DNA from: Exiguobacterium sp018617385
Lineage (GTDB): Bacteria; Bacillota; Bacilli; Exiguobacteriales; Exiguobacteriaceae
Reading direction: 5' to 3'
Length of the DNA: 64,000 bases
NCBI RefSeq assembly: GCF_018617385.1
Contig: NZ_JACSKA010000003.1
Location: 186,001 to 250,000 of the forward strand
The stretch's first letter is position 1, and each line of letters starts with the position of its first letter. A program made the position numbers and the translations under genes. This document shows positions 57,001-64,000 of the stretch, piece after piece. The notes beneath the pieces were generated by a model. That model made no database searches and was not told where the DNA came from. It saw nothing but the letters and a program-made list of their open reading frames with translations.

Positions 57001-58490
57001 CGGCCGACACCTGCCCGGTCACGCAAAAGGTTCGTCGTGATCCGTGCTGATTCAAAGATGGTCGGAAGCCCACTTCCTGGGTGGGTCCCACCTCCGACGA
57101 GCCAGACGTTGTCGAGCTCTTCGAATTGGTTGTGCGGACGGAAATACATCATCTGCGATAAGTTGTGCCCTAGATTGAACGTTGCACCTTCATATACACC
57201 GAACGCTTCCCAATCCTCAGGTGTCAATGCTTCCATCACCTCGATGTGTTGACGAATGTTCCGATACGGGGAACGTGTCTCAAGCGCATCAAGAACGCGC
57301 TCTGTCATGGTCGCTTGTAACGTCTCCCATGGAAGGCCAGATAAATTGTTCGGTACCGGTACGAGAACATAAAGCGATGACTTGCCAGGAGGCGCAAGTG
57401 TCGGGTCGATGCGCGAGGCATTCTGTACATAAAACGAGAAGTCCTCACTCAATTTCAACTCTTGTGTCATCTCTTTAACATTCAATTCATAATCGTCCGC
57501 GAAGTGAATCGAGTGATGCGCCACATCCTCGTAGACGTGATCGAGCCCGAGATAAAGCATGAATGTCGAGCACGAATAACGCTTCTTCTTGAGTTGAGTC
57601 GGACTCCACTTCGATAGTTTACCGTCCGGAACGAGCGACGTCATCGCATGTGCGAAGTCCGCACCAATCACGACTTCATCAAACGCATAATGGACACTTC
57701 CAGACACGAGACCCGTCACGTTCTGATCATCCATGAGAAGACGTTCTACCGGTTCGCCTAAACGAATGACGCCTCCCTCTTCTTCAATCACTTTCGCCAT
57801 CGCATGACACAGCTGGTTCACTCCGCCGATCGGGTGATGCACTCCGTAGGCGTGTTCCATGTAAGATAAGATGGAGAATCCACCCGGACATTCCCAGGCG
57901 GACATCCCTAAATATTTGGCTTGGAACGTGAACGCATACTTCAGCTCTTCGCTCGTGAAGTACTCAGACAAGACGTCATAAAGCGATTTACCGATTGAGA
58001 GAAATGGTAGCGCCTTAAGTACGCGCAACGAGACATAGTCAGTGAGCTTGTCATGTGCGGTCTGAAGCACAGGCATCAATTTAGACAGTTTGATCGCCTG
58101 TTCACTCATGAACCGCTCGTAGCCTTCCCCATTCCCAGGAAATTGTTCTTCGATGGCACGATACATCTGATCACGATCTGTTGTCATCGAGAGTTGACGC
58201 GTCCCACGGTCAAAGTACAAATCATACATCGGCTCCAATTGTTTCATCTCGACATAATCATGCAGATTACGTCCCGTCTCTTCAAAAATTTCTTCTAAAA
58301 TATACGGCATATTCAAAAACGTAGGTCCTCGGTCGAACGCAAACTCGCCTACTTCTAAGCGTGACGTTCTGCCGCCTACAAACGGTTGTTTCTCAAATAC
58401 GGTGACGTCTACCCCGCGATGCGCCAGTAGCATCGCAGCAGCCAATCCACCGGGTCCTGCCCCAATAACGGCAACTCTTTGTTTCGACAC
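56997..58490 (-). CDS. Carotenoid desaturase/oxidase paralog (CrtI/CrtN family)
   Basis: A 497-residue FAD enzyme. GAGPGGLAAAMLLAHRGVDVTVFEKQ is the dinucleotide motif, FDRGPTFLNMPYIL follows, and the C-terminal GGGTHPGSGLPTIFESAR is like that of CrtI/CrtD-type enzymes rather than of the other two paralogs here. With three such enzymes in the locus it may carry out a further desaturation or terminal oxidation. GTG 58490 is nine bases from GGGAG; TTG codons at 58496-58499 are alternatives. Confidence 0.86.
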   Translation of the reverse strand: MSKQRVAVIGAGPGGLAAAMLLAHRGVDVTVFEKQPFVGGRTSRLEVGEFAFDRGPTFLNMPYILEEIFEETGRNLHDYVEMKQLEPMYDLYFDRGTRQLSMTTDRDQMYRAIEEQFPGNGEGYERFMSEQAIKLSKLMPVLQTAHDKLTDYVSLRVLKALPFLSIGKSLYDVLSEYFTSEELKYAFTFQAKYLGMSAWECPGGFSILSYMEHAYGVHHPIGGVNQLCHAMAKVIEEEGGVIRLGEPVERLLMDDQNVTGLVSGSVHYAFDEVVIGADFAHAMTSLVPDGKLSKWSPTQLKKKRYSCSTFMLYLGLDHVYEDVAHHSIHFADDYELNVKEMTQELKLSEDFSFYVQNASRIDPTLAPPGKSSLYVLVPVPNNLSGLPWETLQATMTERVLDALETRSPYRNIRQHIEVMEALTPEDWEAFGVYEGATFNLGHNLSQMMYFRPHNQFEELDNVWLVGGGTHPGSGLPTIFESARITTNLLRDRAGVGR

Positions 58491-58559
58491 ACTCAACAAC
58501 TCCCTATGTGAATAGTCTCTTATGCTTCTCTATCATTATAGGAATGACGGGAGACAAGT

Positions 58560-59591
58560 TCAATTTTGAATCGGTTGATTGAGCAGGTTTGTCTTTCCTC
58601 GCTCGGCGATGACGATATACCAAGAACCTTCCGGAATAAATGGGATGAAGCGGGTTTGTTCAAAACCGACTTCTTGCATCTGCCGGCGCAATTGTGGAAT
58701 GGTCGGAAGCGGGTACAAATTATCGTGGAGTGTCATGAATGCATTGAACGCGGAAGCGAATCGTCCACCTAGCGCTGTTTCGGCGAGCGGCGTCACAAGA
58801 ATGGCGACCCCCTTCTCTTCTAATCGTTCCCGTAGTCTCTCAAGCAACTTGACCCGCTCTTCTGGCGAGAAATAATACAGCATATTGTTCATCATCACCG
58901 CGTCGAATTGCTCGTCTGTTTCCCAATTCATGAAGTCGGCGACCTCGAAATGAATGTCACCACTCTTGTCTCGTGATCGTGCCTCATCGATTACCTCTTC
59001 CTCTAAATCAATGCCCGTCAGTTCCCAACTCGGTTCGAGCGCTTGTAATTTACGTAAGTAGCCGCCGTGCCCACATCCAATATCGAGCATCGATTCGACA
59101 TTTGCCTGTCGTAACAATTGTTGAACAATCGGAAATGCGACCGTTTCGACGAGTGTCGACGTCTTCGCGACGACTTGACCGTGTTCAGCCCCATCAAACG
59201 TCTTTTGCTTCCCAGACTCTAAAAACTCCGGATAAGCGATTAACGCTGGGATATGAAGCTCCATCATCTCTTGAAGCATGAACCCAATACTCCGTTCATC
59301 GTTACCGGATAATTGATATTTCAATCCACGCGTCGGATAGTAGCGCCAACCTCTCTTCTTCAAATGACGAACGGCGACCCCGACTTCTAACCAACGCTCT
59401 AGTGCAAGTTGTGTCAATGGGCGCTTAAGACGTAAATTCATCTCCGCCATGCTCGCGCCACCTTGAAGCGCATCGAATAGTCCAAACTTATACCCGATAT
59501 AGCCGTGCCATAGGGGTAAAAATGATTCTGTTTGTTTCATCCATTTTCGTGCATGTAAAACTCGTGTCCATTCCATCATCTGTTGATCCAT
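58560..59591 (-). CDS. SAM-dependent methyltransferase of the carotenoid operon
   Basis: A 343-residue methyltransferase. The N-terminal part (about 1-130) has the winged-helix look of O-methyltransferase dimerisation domains (LWHGYIGYKFGLFDALQGG and LERWLEVGVAVRHLKKRGWRYYPT), the C-terminal part is a class I fold with motif I MLDIGCGHGGYLRKL, GIDLEEEVIDEAR and AVMMNNMLYYFSPEER. It is first in the crt operon (69 bases before the desaturase paralog), so methyl-ester formation on a carotenoid carboxylate is a fair guess. GAGGTG precedes the ATG. Confidence 0.82.
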   Translation of the reverse strand: MDQQMMEWTRVLHARKWMKQTESFLPLWHGYIGYKFGLFDALQGGASMAEMNLRLKRPLTQLALERWLEVGVAVRHLKKRGWRYYPTRGLKYQLSGNDERSIGFMLQEMMELHIPALIAYPEFLESGKQKTFDGAEHGQVVAKTSTLVETVAFPIVQQLLRQANVESMLDIGCGHGGYLRKLQALEPSWELTGIDLEEEVIDEARSRDKSGDIHFEVADFMNWETDEQFDAVMMNNMLYYFSPEERVKLLERLRERLEEKGVAILVTPLAETALGGRFASAFNAFMTLHDNLYPLPTIPQLRRQMQEVGFEQTRFIPFIPEGSWYIVIAERGKTNLLNQPIQN

Positions 59592-59654
59592 CGTTTCACC
59601 TCATCGTCATAATTACTGATTTTTTTATTTTCCCCTAATAATTTGTGTACAAAC

Positions 59655-59687
59655 AAAAAATTCCCACTTCGGTGTGCGAAGTGGGAA
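59655..59687 (-). terminator. Terminator of yisL
   Basis: A 10-bp perfect stem TTCCCACTTC/GAAGTGGGAA (59661-59670 and 59678-59687) with AAAAAA on the left ends minus-strand transcription before the methyltransferase gene. Confidence 0.95.
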
Positions 59688-59691
59688 CGTC

Positions 59692-60075
59692 TTATTGAAT
59701 AAAGCTGTTGAAGAAAGATTGTCCGTAAGGCAATGCATAGCCGATGAAAATCGTAATGAGTGCCAAGACGATAAATCCGCCAAATAGTCCGTTCGACGGT
59801 TTTTTCTTTTTGACTTTGACGAGCGTCATCTCACCGAAGATCAATGTCAATAAACCGACCGTGATTTTCACGTGATAGAACGTCCCGCCACCATTCAACT
59901 GAAGGTAGAGATAAAGTCCTGTTCCGAATGCGATGAGTAACATGAGTCGAAACGCCATATGTGCGATCTTTCCACTCTTGTTGCCGTTCTTATAACCGAT
60001 GTAGGCCACGGCAAACAAAATAAGTAACAAAATCCAGCTCGTGACGTGCGTGTGCAAGAATGCAATCAGTGGCAT
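59692..60075 (-). CDS. yisL: YisL/DUF1516 family membrane protein
   Basis: A 127-residue protein with four transmembrane helices, of the UPF0344 (DUF1516, YisL) family. It starts with the typical AFLHTHVTSWILLLILF, followed by KIAHMAFRLMLLIAFGTGLYL and the YHVKITVGLLTLIFGEMTLVK segment. The role is unknown. AAGGGGGG precedes the ATG. It is flanked by its own terminators. Confidence 0.9.
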   Translation of the reverse strand: MPLIAFLHTHVTSWILLLILFAVAYIGYKNGNKSGKIAHMAFRLMLLIAFGTGLYLYLQLNGGGTFYHVKITVGLLTLIFGEMTLVKVKKKKPSNGLFGGFIVLALITIFIGYALPYGQSFFNSFIQ

Positions 60076-60154
60076 TCTAATGCCCCCCTTTATGATGTTG
60101 TACAGTCTTCATTGTACACGAACTCTCTCCCGATTGGTCAAGCGAACGATTTCC

Positions 60155-60184
60155 TAAAAAAATGAGCCATCCTCAAGGGATGGC
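60155..60184 (-). terminator. Terminator of the kinase operon
   Basis: A 7-bp stem GCCATCC/GGATGGC (60166-60172 and 60178-60184) is followed on the minus strand by TCATTTTTTT, just after the histidine kinase stop codon. Confidence 0.85.
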
Positions 60185-60191
60185 CCATACA

Positions 60192-62750
60192 TTATACAGG
60201 AGTCGTCTCTGCCTCTTGGACAGCATACTCATAGCTTGGAATTTCAACGATGAACGTCGAGCCCTCATGCTGAATCGATTCCACATGGATCTGACCGTTG
60301 TGACCACGGACGATTTCTTGACAAATCGGTAATCCGAGCCCCGTACCGCCGATTTCACGACTGTCGGAGTTGTCGACACGATAAAACTTATCGAATAAGC
60401 GATCGAGCGCGTCGCTTGGAATCCCGATTCCCTCGTCCTTCACTTTAATGGACACGATTTGCTCGTGATGCGCAAGTTCGACCGTGATTTTTCCACCCCG
60501 TGGAGAATACTTCACAGCGTTCGACAATAGATTACTCATCAACTGTTTGAACTTCTGGCAATCGACGAATAATTCATATGGACGTGCATCATCCGCAATC
60601 AATTCGAATTCATGTTTTAACGACGATGCCTCATAGAACGTCAACATGTCTCGGACGACCGGTTCGATATCAAGCTGTTCCCGATCATACATTTGACTAC
60701 CAGATTCCATTCGTTGCACATCGAGGAAGTCGTTGACAAGATGCGTCAAGCGTTCCGTTTCAGCGTGTATGGTCTCCAAATATTTAGCTTGTTTTTCATT
60801 CGGCAACTGTTTCTTGACCATCAATTCCGTGAATCCATAGATGGACGAGAGCGGCGTACGCAATTCATGCGAAATCGTTGAGATAAACTCACTCTTCAAT
60901 CGCTCCGCTTCTGTTTCACTCGTGATATCACGGAAGACGAGAAGCGTACCTTTCGAAAGTCCACCGACAATGATGCGTTCTGCATACATCTGCAAGTTCA
61001 TTTCACCTTTACGGATGGAGAAGCTGACACTGTCATGTGGGAAATCTTCGGTGAATAGGCGATTCGTATACTTTGTGAAGTCCTCCGCCTGATCGACCGT
61101 TTCAACAAGGCGATTGCGCCATTCTTCCCACGTTTCTTCTTCGAGGTCCTGTGAACTGACGTCACTTAACTCAGGGAACATCTCGTAAAGTGGACGGTTG
61201 ACGAACACGTCATTCGTTGAGTGCTCGATGTAGACGACCGCTTCTCGAATCGAATCGAGAATTCGCTCCGTCTTGCCTTTCTCCCGTTTCATCTCTTCAA
61301 ATAGACGCATCCGTAAGAGAGAAAGTGAGAGTTGACGAGCGAATGACATGATGTCACCCATTTGTGTTTGGGTGAAGCGATCTTTGTATCGGACCAGATA
61401 GATGAACGCGATGATTGAATCATCTGTCGGGTCATGGACCGGTACCGCCGTCTCAAACATATAGTACGGATACGGGAGCGGATGGTCGCTTGCGACTTGT
61501 TTCGACGAATGTACCGTCGTCTTCAATGTCATCGCGCGCGTCAAGACAGAATTTTCGCTATCGAGCAACTGACGAGACAACGTGTCGTTCAAACCGTGGC
61601 TCGTCACACGATACGTGCCGGACTCATCCACAAACACGAGTGCACCGACCTCCGAATCTGTAATCGTGACCAGTTTCTCGATGATTTCCGGATAGGCTGT
61701 AAGCGAATCACGTGAGGCCAACGTCTCCGTCAATTCATTTCGATACGCGAGATGTTGCTCGTTCTGTTGCGTCTGTTCTAGAATTTCTTCTAGTTCTTGT
61801 TGCTGTGCCTGCAACTCTTCTTGTTGTGCAATCAACTCTTCTTGTTGTGCTTGCAACTCATGGTTTTTTTCAATCAAGTGTCGTTCATTATCACGAAGTG
61901 TTTCAGCCATCTTATGGAACGAGCGAGACATCGTCCCAATCTCATCCTCTCGTTTCATCTGATCGCTCAAATCAACGATTTCCCCTTTTAACAAGCGGTT
62001 CGATGCGATGGAAAGTCGCGAAATCAAACGTGTTTGACGACGTAGGAACGGTTGGACAAACAATAAAATCAATGCGGCGAATGAGGCGATGCTCATGATC
62101 CACAAGAATTGAAGCATGTTGTTGTTCTGCCGCCATTCAGCATAGACTGCCTCTTTTTCGGACGCCATCAACTCACGATATTCTTCGAGCGCAGACTCTA
62201 CCTCATCAATCGGTCCGAGGATGTCGATGCCGCGTTGCGGATTAAATTGGACGAGTCCTTGATCAATCAGGCGCTGAGCCGTCGGCAACTCGGCAATCGT
62301 TTGGGCATCGATAAACGTCTCTGTGATTTCCCCATCTTGTTGCGCTTGGGCATATTCATACGTCACCGGAATGATCACATCATAGTAAAAGTCGTGGAAC
62401 TGTTGAAGATCTTCTGCGAACAATTCTCCTTGGCGCGTCTGGACTTGTGTTTTGAACCAATTGATTTCCTGTTGGAACTTCGCCTCATTCGCACTTGAAC
62501 GTTCGAGCGAAGCGGTGTCGCCGAACAAGAGATACCCTCGTGTATCATATTGGTCGGCCTGCCAGTCATCCCACATGGTCGTCAGGCGGTCGACGCGTTC
62601 ATCTAGCTGACGCAATCTCGCCTCGTTCGCCTCCAATCGGTTCTCGATGTAGACATACGTCAACACCGATCCGACCAACGCAATGACGAGGAAGGAATAA
62701 AGGACGACCATGATGTCGCGTCCGAGTTTTTGTTTAAACCACCTTTTCAC
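60192..62750 (-). CDS. Multi-domain membrane sensor histidine kinase (CHASE3-HAMP-coil-GAF-PAS-HisKA-HATPase)
   Basis: An 852-residue kinase. Helix 1 (about 12-32), an extracellular CHASE3-like helical domain (about 35-205), helix 2 (about 213-233), HAMP (to about 285), a Gln/Glu-rich coiled coil built from QEELQAQQ-type repeats (about 290-335), a GAF-like domain (about 345-485), a PAS-like domain (about 500-610), HisKA with the phosphorylated His in STISHELRTPLSSIYG, and HATPase with N box NLLSNAVKYSP, G1 DEGIGIP and G2 GGTGLGLPICQEIV. Ligand unknown. GTG start overlaps the response regulator stop in GTGA, so the two are translationally coupled. Confidence 0.93.
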   Translation of the reverse strand: MKRWFKQKLGRDIMVVLYSFLVIALVGSVLTYVYIENRLEANEARLRQLDERVDRLTTMWDDWQADQYDTRGYLLFGDTASLERSSANEAKFQQEINWFKTQVQTRQGELFAEDLQQFHDFYYDVIIPVTYEYAQAQQDGEITETFIDAQTIAELPTAQRLIDQGLVQFNPQRGIDILGPIDEVESALEEYRELMASEKEAVYAEWRQNNNMLQFLWIMSIASFAALILLFVQPFLRRQTRLISRLSIASNRLLKGEIVDLSDQMKREDEIGTMSRSFHKMAETLRDNERHLIEKNHELQAQQEELIAQQEELQAQQQELEEILEQTQQNEQHLAYRNELTETLASRDSLTAYPEIIEKLVTITDSEVGALVFVDESGTYRVTSHGLNDTLSRQLLDSENSVLTRAMTLKTTVHSSKQVASDHPLPYPYYMFETAVPVHDPTDDSIIAFIYLVRYKDRFTQTQMGDIMSFARQLSLSLLRMRLFEEMKREKGKTERILDSIREAVVYIEHSTNDVFVNRPLYEMFPELSDVSSQDLEEETWEEWRNRLVETVDQAEDFTKYTNRLFTEDFPHDSVSFSIRKGEMNLQMYAERIIVGGLSKGTLLVFRDITSETEAERLKSEFISTISHELRTPLSSIYGFTELMVKKQLPNEKQAKYLETIHAETERLTHLVNDFLDVQRMESGSQMYDREQLDIEPVVRDMLTFYEASSLKHEFELIADDARPYELFVDCQKFKQLMSNLLSNAVKYSPRGGKITVELAHHEQIVSIKVKDEGIGIPSDALDRLFDKFYRVDNSDSREIGGTGLGLPICQEIVRGHNGQIHVESIQHEGSTFIVEIPSYEYAVQEAETTPV

Positions 62751-63109
62751 TTCACGATGCCTCCTATGATTTTGACGAGTTCAAGTGGGCTGAACGGTTT
62801 AGAAATGAAGTAGTCGACACCAATCTCGTTCGCGCAATCACGGTCAGATTGTTGGCTTTTCGCTGTCAACATCATCACTTTCGTCTCTTGTCGCCCTGGT
62901 AACTTCCGTACTTTTTCAATCACCTCAAGCCCTGTCATGCCGGGCATCATATGGTCCACAATGACCAAATCATAATCGTTCTCTTCAATCAATCGATAGG
63001 CCTCAATCCCATCTTGTGCCTCGTCGATGTCATATCCCTCATCTTCTAATGTATCCATAACGAGCATGCGTAGTACTTCTTCGTCTTCCGCAAGTAAGAT
63101 TTTAACCAT
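62747..63109 (-). CDS. Single-domain response regulator (CheY-like receiver)
   Basis: A 120-residue receiver domain without output domain. The acidic pocket is LLAEDEE near residue 8, the phosphorylated Asp is in LVIVDHMMPGMTG near residue 53, Thr in MLTAKSQ and Lys in FISKPFSPLEL complete the active site. It is coupled to the downstream histidine kinase and could be its direct partner, acting through protein-protein contact or a phosphorelay. GGAGG precedes the ATG. Confidence 0.94.
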   Translation of the reverse strand: MVKILLAEDEEVLRMLVMDTLEDEGYDIDEAQDGIEAYRLIEENDYDLVIVDHMMPGMTGLEVIEKVRKLPGRQETKVMMLTAKSQQSDRDCANEIGVDYFISKPFSPLELVKIIGGIVK

Positions 63110-63171
63110 AATTGTTCCTCCATTTTTTATCCCATTTTTTTATTTTAACGGATTTGTAATTGTTACACAAA

Positions 63172-63206
63172 ATAAAAAGACGTACGAAACTCATCTTCGT
63201 ACGTCT
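63172..63206 (-). terminator. Terminator of the ABC exporter gene
   Basis: An 11-bp perfect stem AGACGTACGAA/TTCGTACGTCT (63178-63188 and 63196-63206) is followed on the minus strand by TTTTTATTTTG, after the ABC gene stop codon. Confidence 0.9.
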
Positions 63207-63243
63207 TTTGCCTAATCCAATTGCCCTAAAACCTATATTCCAG

Positions 63244-64000
63244 TTATACGACTTCTTTTTCAGCGAACTGACTATTGTAAAGTTCTTCATAAAAACCACC
63301 CGCTTCAAGAAGCGATTCATGTGTTCCTTGCTCAATGACTCGTCCTTGGTCCATGACCAAAATCAAGTCTGCATCTTTGATGGTCGATAACCGGTGAGCG
63401 ATGACGAAACTTGTCCGTCCATTCATCAACCGTTTCATCGCTTGTTGAATCAAAATCTCAGTACGAGTATCCACACTCGACGTCGCTTCGTCTAAAATCA
63501 TGATCGGCGGATTCGCCAACACTGCTCGCGCGATGGTCAGTAATTGTTTTTGCCCTTGCGAAATGTTATTGGCCTCTTCATTCAACACGGTGTCGTATCC
63601 GTCTGGCAACGTTCGAATGAATGCATCCGCGTGCGCCGTTTTCGCCGCGTTGACGATTTCCGTCTCCGTCGCACCTGTTTTCCCATAGGCGATATTGTCG
63701 CGAATCGTTCCATTAAAGAGCCACGTGTCTTGTAAGACCATTCCGAACGTATGACGTAAATCTTGTCTCGACATTTTACGCGAGTCTTTTCCATCGATTA
63801 AAATTTCTCCCCCGTTCAACTCATAGAAGCGCATGAGGAGATTAATCAATGTCGTTTTGCCAGCGCCTGTCGGACCGACGATGGCCACCGTTTGGCCCGT
63901 CAACACATCGAGGTTCATATCTTGAATGAGTAGGTCGTCACCGTATCCGAAGTCGACATGACGGAACGTGACATTTCCTTCGGCACGTTCTAATTGATAG
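63244..64000 (-). CDS. ABC exporter, C-terminal ATPase part (5' end outside window)
   Basis: The frame is open to the last base, and only the nucleotide-binding domain of a fused permease-ATPase exporter (BmrA/YfiC type) is inside. VTFRHVDFGYGDD starts the domain; Walker A GPTGAGKTT, Q-loop FGMVLQDTWLFNGTIRDNIAYG, signature NISQGQKQLLTIARA, Walker B PIMILDEATSSVD and the switch IAHRLSTIKDADLI are all intact. The signature is SQGQ rather than SGGQ, a variant typical of one subunit class of heterodimeric exporters such as YfiB/YfiC. A second half-transporter gene would be expected upstream, beyond the window. Confidence 0.93.
   Translation of the reverse strand, partial: YQLERAEGNVTFRHVDFGYGDDLLIQDMNLDVLTGQTVAIVGPTGAGKTTLINLLMRFYELNGGEILIDGKDSRKMSRQDLRHTFGMVLQDTWLFNGTIRDNIAYGKTGATETEIVNAAKTAHADAFIRTLPDGYDTVLNEEANNISQGQKQLLTIARAVLANPPIMILDEATSSVDTRTEILIQQAMKRLMNGRTSFVIAHRLSTIKDADLILVMDQGRVIEQGTHESLLEAGGFYEELYNSQFAEKEVV

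Noticed and set aside
61770..61870. Short tandem-like repeats within the histidine kinase gene
   Set aside because: They encode the Gln/Glu-rich coiled coil after HAMP; this is protein repeat structure, not a DNA repeat or CRISPR.

Overview
The window is a chromosomal stretch from a Gram-positive bacterium of the order Bacillales, most likely Exiguobacterium or a close relative. The evidence is the conserved yqeG-yqeH-aroE-yhbY-nadD-yqeK-rsfS-yqeM ribosome-assembly/NAD cluster, strong AGGAGG or GGGGG Shine-Dalgarno sequences, short Rho-independent terminators after most transcription units, a C30 (crtM/crtN-type) carotenoid cluster, and many genes whose nearest familiar relatives are Bacillus y-genes (yvbH, yisL, yitT, yflT, yjzD-like). 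I saw no rRNA, tRNA, phage, IS element or CRISPR array. The genus is inferred from gene content and style, not from a database match.

Layout. 1-9.2 kb: end of an aldo/keto reductase, a PH-domain protein, a DUF1836 regulator divergent from a hemolysin III family protein, a FrnE-like DsbA protein, an MFS transporter, an MBL hydrolase, an extracytoplasmic thiol/copper operon (bdbD-bdbC-sco) and a membrane GGDEF protein. 9.2-16.6 kb: a membrane-anchored unknown, odhA-odhB (2-oxoglutarate dehydrogenase) with a CcpA cre site, and a two-gene ABC exporter behind a YtrA/GntR-like operator. 16.5-20.8 kb: a sulfide/persulfide island of TauE, two single-domain rhodaneses and a CstB-type persulfide dioxygenase-rhodanese, divergent around a CstR-like operator, then a TlpA-fusion membrane protein. 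20.8-25.4 kb: nitroreductase, a secreted nuclease lipoprotein, PerR-controlled catalase, a membrane protein, and a VOC protein whose promoter contains a LexA box. 25.5-32.2 kb: the yqe cluster, then psd and a membrane thioredoxin. 32.4-35.1 kb: HAD phosphatase, a long GC-rich hairpin element, an MTA/SAH-nucleosidase-like protein, YitT.

35.2-46.6 kb is a maltodextrin island: maltose phosphorylase, the LacI-family regulator, a membrane-anchored extracellular amylase, malEFG uptake genes and a divergent intracellular cyclomaltodextrinase/neopullulanase. LacI/CcpA-type palindromes overlap the promoters. The logic is extracellular cleavage, ABC uptake, intracellular trimming to maltose, then phosphorolysis. 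46.7-50.2 kb: MATE exporter, enoyl-CoA hydratase behind a FadR-like box, ybaK, pssA.

50.3-59.6 kb is the carotenoid locus in two convergent operons: cruF-like hydratase, acyltransferase, glycosyltransferase, crtP-like oxidase on +; methyltransferase, desaturase paralog, crtN, crtM on -. The gene set suggests a glycosylated and possibly methyl-esterified C30 apo-carotenoid acid. Between the operons, 54.33-54.66 kb, lies the most interesting feature: a putative RNA of about 330 nt with a plausible promoter and strong terminator, folding into serial hairpins whose loops nearly all carry UCCCC. It resembles in logic the C-rich-loop regulators RsaE/RoxS and LhrC. One loop is complementary over 11 nt to the odhB Shine-Dalgarno region and over 9 nt to that of odhA in this window. 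59.7-64 kb: YisL, a receiver-only response regulator plus large hybrid-sensor-like histidine kinase, and the 3' end of an ABC exporter gene.
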